Of a stretch of 64,000 bases of DNA, positions 21,932-28,528 are shown piece by piece (position 1 is the first letter of the stretch; the number at the start of each line of letters is the position of its first letter). Under the pieces are notes generated by a model. That model did no database searches and was not told the origin of the DNA. It saw nothing but the letters and a program-made list of their open reading frames with translations. A program made the translations under genes and the position numbers. This DNA comes from Zonotrichia leucophrys gambelii (lineage: Eukaryota; Chordata; Aves; Passeriformes; Passerellidae). The stretch lies in NCBI RefSeq assembly GCF_028769735.1, contig NC_088178.1, positions 1,302,001-1,366,000 of the forward strand, given 5' to 3'.

Positions 21932-23544
21932 CATCTCTATTAGAAAATACTGACTTTCCCCTGAGTTTGAAAGAAACCATCTTTCTGGCATTTAATTTAT
22001 TAAGCCTTGTCTATACTGTCTGGAGTGTATATAAAATGAAAGCTGAGATTTCTAGAGGGGTTAGAGAGACTCCTGATTCAGGAGTAAAACAAAGCAGGAA
22101 AAATCTTGACTGGAGTGGGAAATGGGAGGATATGGGCCATACTTTAAAGGGATTTTCTGATCCTATAGACTGGGACTTTCCATCTGATCAAATTCAGAAT
22201 CCAGTCGAGGTGGCAAAGTATTTGAGGGAGAAGTGCCATGGTAATACTAAGGAAGAAAGGATTACTGCAGTGAGCTGGGCCTTGGCGTTTGTTTACCGTA
22301 CTCTGCTAGATACTGTGGAGCAGCAGATAGCAGAAAGGGAACAGGGAGATAAGTTAGTTACTATCCCAGTGACCCAGGCTGCAGCTAACATCCCAGGCTC
22401 CAGGCTAGCAGCTGAATCAGAAAATAGGCCCCAAACCATGGCTGTTGCAGCTAATACAAGAGGTGGAAAGTGTAAAGGCAAGACCGATCGGAAGGTGGAG
22501 GATGATGACGATGATGCAGAAGAAGGACCCTCACCAAAATCAGAGGCCACATCAAGGGGCACAGAATCTGGAGCCAATATTGACTCCTTTTCTCTGAAGG
22601 ACCTCAGAGGCCTAAGAAAGGATTACAGCCGACAACCTGACGAATCTATTATTAGTTGGTTAGTCCGCCTTTGGGATGCTGCAGGGGAGGTTACGATTTT
22701 GGATGGTACTGAAGTGAGGCATTTGGGATCCCTGTCACATGATCCTGCCATCGATCAAGGTGTGATGAGGGGGGCTAACCCTCACAGCCTCTGGGAACGG
22801 GTCCTAAGAAGCGTAGCAGAACGGTACCTGTGTACGGATGATCTCTATATGCAGCAGACACGGTGGAAGACCATAGAACAGGGGATCCAACGCCTGAGAG
22901 AGATGGCGGTCGCAGAGCTCGTTTTCTCAGATGACACAACAACTAGGAATCCGGACCTGGTACCATGCACTCCGATAATGTGGAGGAAACTTGTGCGACT
23001 TGGGCCACCTGAATACGCTTCTGCCCTAGCAATAATGAAGCGAGATGATACATATGAGACTGTGCTCGATGTGGCAAAGAAGCTTCGAGCATACGCAGAT
23101 GCTGTGCATGGCCCAACTCATGCCAGAATTGCAGCAGTGGAAACCCGACTGCAGAAACTAGAAGACAAAATAGAGGAGAATCATAAGAAACTCCGGGAAG
23201 AGATCAAGGAGGACCTTATTCAAATCTCAGCCGTACAAATTAGAAGCCCTGGTGTCCAACGCCGGCGCTCCTTTGATGGGGAGAGAAGGTACATCCCACG
23301 GGCTGAGTTATGGTTTTTCCTGCGTGAGTCTGGAGAAGACATGAGGAGATGGGATGGAAAACCCACCGCTGCTTTGGAACAACGGGTGCGTGATTTGAAG
23401 AAAAGAGAAAGTATAACCAAAAAGATAGCAGCTCCGGTCGCTCGTCGCCGAGATGTTAAGTATGACTATGACGATGACATGTCCGATCCCCTTGAAGGAA
23501 CTTCCAAGGCATATGCCCAAGGAAAGAAGGACAATCTGGCTTAG
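21784..23544 (+). CDS. gag: Gag polyprotein of the ERV-L-like provirus
   Basis: 586 codons open from ATG to a single TAG. Features in order: a hydrophobic stretch near residues 65-85 (around TIFLAFNLLSLVYTVW), a region with LDWSGKWEDMG and WDFPSDQIQNPVEVAKYL, a disordered acidic linker with five consecutive Asp after a basic patch (about residues 230-255), a capsid-like helical region (from about SLKDLRGLRKDYSRQP), a Glu/Lys-rich predicted coiled coil (about residues 455-480), and a basic C-terminus. No CX2CX4HX4C zinc knuckle is visible, unlike most orthoretroviral Gags. It should form the intracellular particle. The true N-terminus is uncertain because of the overlapping upstream frame. Confidence 0.8.
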   Translation: MCDDVSDNSAGLYFRNVWIVVMAVYSVCLGRRRGRAFQPLSSFFSYKLLTSLLENTDFPLSLKETIFLAFNLLSLVYTVWSVYKMKAEISRGVRETPDSGVKQSRKNLDWSGKWEDMGHTLKGFSDPIDWDFPSDQIQNPVEVAKYLREKCHGNTKEERITAVSWALAFVYRTLLDTVEQQIAEREQGDKLVTIPVTQAAANIPGSRLAAESENRPQTMAVAANTRGGKCKGKTDRKVEDDDDDAEEGPSPKSEATSRGTESGANIDSFSLKDLRGLRKDYSRQPDESIISWLVRLWDAAGEVTILDGTEVRHLGSLSHDPAIDQGVMRGANPHSLWERVLRSVAERYLCTDDLYMQQTRWKTIEQGIQRLREMAVAELVFSDDTTTRNPDLVPCTPIMWRKLVRLGPPEYASALAIMKRDDTYETVLDVAKKLRAYADAVHGPTHARIAAVETRLQKLEDKIEENHKKLREEIKEDLIQISAVQIRSPGVQRRRSFDGERRYIPRAELWFFLRESGEDMRRWDGKPTAALEQRVRDLKKRESITKKIAAPVARRRDVKYDYDDDMSDPLEGTSKAYAQGKKDNLA

Positions 23545-23574
23545 AGGGGCCCTGCCTCCAGCCAGGAAGAGGCA
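23542..23574 (+). promoter_or_regulatory. In-frame UAG with downstream stem-loop, candidate readthrough signal
   Basis: The gag frame is closed by one TAG (23542-23544), and the same frame then stays open to 26724. Eight bases after the TAG, TGCCTC (23553-23558) can pair with GAGGCA (23569-23574), leaving a 10-nt loop. In addition, GCCAGG within that region (23561-23566) is complementary to CCTGGC at 23614-23619, which would allow a pseudoknot. Gammaretroviruses use a UAG followed by an 8-base spacer and a pseudoknot. Use of the same strategy here is inference. Confidence 0.5.
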
Positions 23575-26500
23575 CGGGAGAACCGGGTTTTTTGGAAGGT
23601 GTGGATCAGATGGCCTGGCACATCAGAGCCACAAGACTATGAAGCATTGGTTGACACTGGATCACAATGTACCTTAATGCCATCGGAACACGTGGGGACA
23701 GAACCTGTTTCCATTGCTGGAGTGACGGGGGGATCACAACAGTTGACGTTGTTGGAAGCTGAGGTGAGCTTGACTGGGAAGGAGTGGCAGGAACATCCAA
23801 TTGTGACTGGTCCAGAGGCTCCGTGTATTTTGGGCATAGACTTTCTTCGGAATGGCTATTACAAAGATCCTAAGGGATTCAGGTGGGCTTTTGGAATAGC
23901 TGCAGTTGAGATAGAGGGTATTAAACAATTGAATACCTTGCCTGGACTATCAGAGGACCCATCTGCAGTAGGACTTTTGAAGGTAGAGGAGCAGCGAGTG
24001 CCAGTTGCCACCTCAACAGTGCACCGCAGGCAGTACCGGACGAATCGAGATGCTGTGATCCCCATCCACAAGATGATTCGAGAGCTGGAGAGCCAAGGGG
24101 TGGTCAGTAAAACCCACTCACCCTTTAACAGCCCTATCTGGCCCGTGCGAAAATCTGACGGAGAATGGAGATTGACTGTGGACTATCGTGCCTTGAATGA
24201 AGTGACTCCACCACTGAGTGCGGCTGTACCGGACATACTGGAACTGCAGTACGAGCTGGAGTCCAAGGCAGCAAAGTGGTACGCGACCATTGATATAGCT
24301 AACGCGTTTTTCTCCATCCCTCTGGCAGTAGAATGCAGGCCTCAGTTTGCTTTTACATGGAGGGGAGTGCAGTATACCTGGAACCGATTGCCCCAGGGGT
24401 GGAAACACAGTCCTACCATCTGTCATGGACTGATCCAGGCTGCACTAGAAGAGGGTGAGGCTCCAGAACATTTACAATATATTGACGATATCATTGTTTG
24501 GGGGAACACGGCAATAGAAGTGTTTGAGAAAGGAGAGAAGATAATTCATATTCTCCTGGACGCCGGATTTGCCATTAAGAAGAGCAAAGTCAAGGGACCT
24601 GCCCGAGAAATCCAGTTCTTGGGGGTGAAGTGGCAAGATGGACGGCGTCAGATTCCTGCGGATGTTATTAACAAAATCACTGCTATGTCCCCACCAACTG
24701 ATAAGAAGGAGACACAGGCTTTCTTAGGTGCTATAGGTTTCTGGAGGATGCACATCCCTGAGTATAGTCAGATTGTGAGACCCCTTTATCTGGTTACCCG
24801 CAAGAAGAACGACTTCCATTGGGGCCCTGAGCAGCAGCAAGCTTTTGTCCAGATCAAGCAGGAGATCACTCATGCTGTAGCCCTTGGTCCAGTCAGGACA
24901 GGACCAGATGTGAAGAATGTGCTCTACTCTGCAGCCGGGAGCCATGGTCTGTCCTGGAGCCTTTGGCAAAAGCTACCTGGCGAGACCCGAGGCCGACCAT
25001 TGGGATTTTGGAGTCGAAGCTACAGGGGGTCTGAAGATAACTATACTCCAACAGAAAAGGAAATCTTGGCCGCCTATGAAGGAGTCCAAGCCGCCTCAGA
25101 GGTGATTGGTACAGAGGCACAACTCCTTCTGGCACCCCGACTACCGGTGCTGGGATGGATGTTCAGAGGAAAGGTTCCCTCTACCCACCATGCCACCAGT
25201 GCTACTTGGAGTAAGTGGATTGCCCTCATTACGCAGCGCGCTCGGATTGGGAAGTTAAATCGCCCTGGGATTCTAGAAATAATTACAAATTGGCCCGAAG
25301 GTGAAAGCTTTAGTGTCGCAGATGAGGAGCAAGAGCCAGTGACCCGGGTTGAGGAAGCTCCGCCATACAATCAGTTGCCAGTAGAAGAAACACGTTACGC
25401 CCTATTCACTGATGGTTCTTGTCGTGTCATAGGGATGAAACGGAGGTGGAAAGCAGCTGTATGGAGTCCCACTCGAAGGGTTGCAGAGGCTACTGAAGGA
25501 GAGGGTGAATCCAGTCAATTTGCTGAAATCAAAGCTATTCAACTGGCCCTAGGTATTGCAGAGAGAGAGAGGTGGCCAAGGCTCTATTTGTATACCGATT
25601 CTTGGATGGCAGCCAACGCTCTATGGGGATGGCTGAAGAGATGGAAAGAGGCCAACTGGCAGCGCAGAGGAAAACCAATTTGGGCTGCGGAAGAGTGGAA
25701 GGATATCGCTACTCGGTTAGAGAAGTTACCTGTGAAGGTTCGCCATGTAGATGCCCATGTCCCCAGAAGTAGAGCTAATGAAGAGCAGCAAAACAACCAG
25801 CAAGTACATCAGGCCGCAAAGATAGGGGAGTTGAAGATAGATCTCGACTGGGAGCATAAGGGAGAGTTATTCTTAGCACGATGGGCCCACGATGCCTCAG
25901 GCCACCAGGGTAGAGATGCCACCTATAAGTGGGCACGAGACCGAGGGGTGGATCTAACCATGGACAGTATCTCTCAGGTTATTCGTGACTGTGAGACGTG
26001 CGCTGCCATTAAGCAGGCCAAGCGACTGAAGCCCCTCTGGTATGGGGGGCGGTGGTCTAAGTACAAATACGGGGAGGCCTGGCAGATTGATTACATCACA
26101 CTGCCCCAGACACGCCAGGGCAAGCGCTATGTACTAACCATGGTAGAAGCCACCACAGGATGGTTGGAAACCTACCCTGTGTCCCATGCTACAGCCCGTA
26201 ACACTATCTTGGGCCTTGAGAAGCAGGTCCTTTGGAGGCACGGTACTCCCGAAAGAATTGAGTCGGATAATGGAACTCATTTTAAAAACAATCTTATTAA
26301 TACTTGGGCTAGGGAACATGGCATCGAGTGGGTATACCATATCCCCTATCATGCACCAGCTGCAGGGAAGGTGGAAAGGTACAATGGATTGTTAAAAACC
26401 ACCTTAAAGGCATTGGGAGGGGGGTCTTTAAAAAACTGGGAGCAGCATTTGGCAAAGGCTACCTGGTTAGTTAACACTCGAGGTTCCACCAACCGAGCGG

Positions 26501-26724
26501 GTCCTGCTCAGTCTGAGCTCCTTAATATAGTAGATGGGGATAAAGCCCCAGTGGCCCATGTCAGAGGTTTGTTGGGAAAGACAGTATGGATCAACCCTGC
26601 CTCGAGTACAGACAAACCCATCCGTGGGATTGTCTTTGCTCAAGGACCAGGTAATACATGGTGGATAATGCAGAAAGATGGAACAACACGGTGTGTACCT
26701 CAGGGAGACCTGATTGTGGGATGA
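23545..26724 (+). CDS. pol: Pol polyprotein: protease, reverse transcriptase, RNase H, integrase
   Basis: An open frame of 1059 codons directly after the gag UAG, with no ATG near its start, so expression as Gag-Pol is likely. Protease: DTGS at 23653-23664 and GIDFL. Reverse transcriptase: LPQG (24388-24399) and YIDD (24478-24489). RNase H: TDGS with Asp at 25411 and YTDS with Asp at 25597. Integrase: zinc finger H-X4-H-X28-C-X2-C (25888-26001), then Asp 26089, Asp 26266 and Glu 26374, giving the DD35E triad. The frame ends at the C-terminal domain (QGDLIVG), 167 bp before the 3' LTR. All catalytic residues checked are present and no internal stop is seen. No dUTPase follows integrase, although mammalian ERV-L elements carry one. 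Confidence 0.93.
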   Translation, partial: RGPASSQEEARENRVFWKVWIRWPGTSEPQDYEALVDTGSQCTLMPSEHVGTEPVSIAGVTGGSQQLTLLEAEVSLTGKEWQEHPIVTGPEAPCILGIDFLRNGYYKDPKGFRWAFGIAAVEIEGIKQLNTLPGLSEDPSAVGLLKVEEQRVPVATSTVHRRQYRTNRDAVIPIHKMIRELESQGVVSKTHSPFNSPIWPVRKSDGEWRLTVDYRALNEVTPPLSAAVPDILELQYELESKAAKWYATIDIANAFFSIPLAVECRPQFAFTWRGVQYTWNRLPQGWKHSPTICHGLIQAALEEGEAPEHLQYIDDIIVWGNTAIEVFEKGEKIIHILLDAGFAIKKSKVKGPAREIQFLGVKWQDGRRQIPADVINKITAMSPPTDKKETQAFLGAIGFWRMHIPEYSQIVRPLYLVTRKKNDFHWGPEQQQAFVQIKQEITHAVALGPVRTGPDVKNVLYSAAGSHGLSWSLWQKLPGETRGRPLGFWSRSYRGSEDNYTPTEKEILAAYEGVQAASEVIGTEAQLLLAPRLPVLGWMFRGKVPSTHHATSATWSKWIALITQRARIGKLNRPGILEIITNWPEGESFSVADEEQEPVTRVEEAPPYNQLPVEETRYALFTDGSCRVIGMKRRWKAAVWSPTRRVAEATEGEGESSQFAEIKAIQLALGIAERERWPRLYLYTDSWMAANALWGWLKRWKEANWQRRGKPIWAAEEWKDIATRLEKLPVKVRHVDAHVPRSRANEEQQNNQQVHQAAKIGELKIDLDWEHKGELFLARWAHDASGHQGRDATYKWARDRGVDLTMDSISQVIRDCETCAAIKQAKRLKPLWYGGRWSKYKYGEAWQIDYITLPQTRQGKRYVLTMVEATTGWLETYPVSHATARNTILGLEKQVLWRHGTPERIESDNGTHFKNNLINTWAREHGIEWVYHIPYHAPAAGKVERYNGLLKTTLKALGGGSLKNWEQHLAKATWLVNTRGSTNRAGPAQSELLNIVDGDKAPVAHVRGLLGKTVWINPASSTDKPIRGIVFAQGPGNTWWIMQKDGTTRCVPQGDLIVG

Positions 26725-26891
26725 GACTCATATATGACTGTCATTGTTTGTTGAATGTGAGACAGAAGGAAACTGTAAGTGTCAAAGGTTTGAGCAAGTA
26801 AGATGAGAGGAATGCGTAAGTGTCAAAAGGTGTGAGTAAGTGAAATGAATGTTTTTTATTGTATGTTCACGATATGGGATAAGGGGTGGAG
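26725..26891 (+). other. Post-pol spacer with direct repeats and polypurine tract
   Basis: It contains two similar ~34-bp blocks (about 26775-26808 and 26816-26849, both with GTAAGTGTCAAA). It ends in AAGGGGTGGAG (26881-26891) abutting the 3' LTR, the likely plus-strand primer. No env-like frame is present. On the minus strand 26855-26860 reads AATAAA. Confidence 0.75.
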
Positions 26892-27086
26892 TGTCGTGGG
26901 GTGACAGCCTTTATCCCAATATCGTGTGTTATGTCTGGCAGCTGTGCCTTTTCCCCCCACCCCCCCCCCCCCGGCAGTCTGGCTGTGGCGGGATGGGGAA
27001 GAGAGGAAGGGGGGGGGGGGGGGTGTGACCAGGCACTTTTTGCTTTTGGCTTTTGGCTTTTGGCTTTGGCTGCTTGGCTTTTGCTA

Positions 27087-27117
<31 letters not shown>

Positions 27118-27469
27118 TTTGCTTTTGCGCTGTTTTTTTTTTTTTCCTTTTTCTTTTGTTCTCTCTCTCTCTCTTACCCTCCCCTGAAGATACTGGACCG
27201 GCTCCGGATTCTGGCCTGCGAGCTCCAGGACACCCGAAGCCTGCTAGAGAAGATTCGGCGCCCTCCACGACACAGTCTGGTCCCTTTTCTTTTCTTGTGT
27301 TGGGGAGTGTTCTTTTGTTACTTGTAAATAAATAGGTTTTGTTTTCCACTTTGCTCCTCCGAGAAATTCCTTCCCGAACCCGGTGTTGGGGGAGGGGTGG
27401 TTGGAGGTTTGTTTTGTTCTGGGGGGCTCCCTCTTGGAGATTTCCCCTAATTTGTCCTAAACCAGGACA
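26892..27469 (+). repeat. 3' LTR of the provirus
   Basis: 578 bp, the same sequence as 20914-21495 apart from length changes in the C run, G run (15 instead of 21), T run and short-repeat tract. AATAAA is at 27327-27332. From the GCTTTTTGCTTTTGCGCTG block to the end I see no difference from the 5' LTR, which points to a recent insertion. Confidence 0.93.
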
Positions 27470-27474
27470 GCCCT
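27470..27474. other. Target-site duplication, right (GCCCT)
   Basis: An exact copy of 20909-20913, immediately after the terminal CA of the 3' LTR. Confidence 0.9.
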
Positions 27475-28130
27475 GCTGTGTGCAGAGCCCATGGGCACCC
27501 CAGCACCCCCACACCATGGCTGCTCACACTGCCACGTCTGGGACACCCCCCAGGGCACTGCTGCTCCTGGCACCTTCCTTGCAAGGCACTTGGGATGAGT
27601 TAAATAAAGAGGTTGAGGAGCATTTCCTGGGCTGGGAACGGTCCATAGCTTAACAGAGGATGAACAGAGTCCCTGTCCCAGCCCAGCTGGCAGGAGGGAC
27701 AGCAGTGCCAGTGCTGGGCAGTGCCAGCCATGTCTCAGGAGGAGCAGTCATTCACACTGCTCATCCCACACCACTGTGGTGTCATGGCACCACCTAGGCA
27801 CCTCCTGAACACCCCCAGATGTCCCCAGCAGTCTGTGTCACACGGGGAGCAGCAGGTCACACCATCTTCTCAGGCAGCAGGTAGTGAGTTCCAGCAGGGT
27901 CTGCAGCACGCCACATCCTGAGTTTGTTGGGTTTTTGCAAGGAGAACACATGCAATTCTGTTCAGGCTGATGCAGCACAGCCCTGGTGCTTTCCCATTGC
28001 TTGGATCCCCTCGTGCTGAAGCCCAAACATGGTTTCTGGTGGGTTTGGTGGTGCCCAGGCCGCTCCCAGCCCTCACACATCCATGTGGGTGTGTGTGTAT
28101 GTCTGAAGGGCCTGCCAGCCACGCTCCACT
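27475..28130 (-). other. FASLG 3' flank / probable 3' UTR remnant
   Basis: 656 bp between the provirus and the FASLG stop codon. No AATAAA or ATTAAA was found on the FASLG strand in this interval. The first AATAAA downstream on that strand lies inside the provirus (26855-26860). The original 3' UTR was therefore probably interrupted by the insertion. Confidence 0.5.
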
Positions 28131-28528
28131 TCAAAGCTTAAACAAACCAAAGAAAGTCTTGGACTCCTCAAAGTTGACCAGGGCGATTTTGGAGACGTTG
28201 ACGTGCAGGCTGTCCATCCTCCTGAGCCTGAAGAGAGCGCCCAGGTAGCTGCTGCGGGCCCACATCCTCTGGCCCGAGCAGAAGTTGGCGGCCTTGTCCT
28301 CCATGAGCACCAGGCTGCCCGGGGAGGCCGGGTTCCTCTTGTACACCACGTGTGCCAGCAGCAGCGGGCTGTCGCAGGCCGTGCCCCGGAACAGCACCCG
28401 CGAGTACACAAAGTACAGCCCCGGCTCGCTGACCCGCAGGCCCCGCGCCTCGTACTGCACCCCGCTGGTGTAGGCATGGCCAGAGCTGGGCTCCCACTCC
28501 AGCGGCAGCCCCTGCTGCTCTGGGTTGC
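28131..28528 (-). CDS. FASLG: FASLG coding exon 4 (TNF homology domain)
   Basis: 398 bp from CCCTTGCAG| to the TGA at 28131-28133. It encodes the receptor-binding TNF fold, including LPLEWE, GLYFVYSRV, both disulfide cysteines, MWARSSYLGA, LVNFEES and FFGLFKL. GC content is high compared with the flanks. Confidence 0.96.

Larger units (their letters stand above)
20914..27469 (+). mobile_element. Complete ERV-L-like provirus (LTR-gag-UAG-pol-LTR)
   Basis: A 6556-bp element flanked by GCCCT at 20909-20913 and 27470-27474. It has TG...CA LTRs of 582 and 578 bp, a primer binding site, gag, an in-frame UAG, protease-RT-RNase H-integrase, a purine-rich tract and the 3' LTR. The 5-bp duplication and the style of the reverse transcriptase (LPQG, YIDD) fit class III (ERV-L/spuma-related) elements. 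No envelope gene and no dUTPase lie between integrase and the 3' LTR, so it is expected to move only within cells. It lies antisense to FASLG, just beyond that gene's 3' end. Confidence 0.93.

Noticed and set aside
26725..26891. Possible env or dUTPase frame after pol
   Set aside because: Only 167 bp separate pol from the 3' LTR, and no such frame is present.
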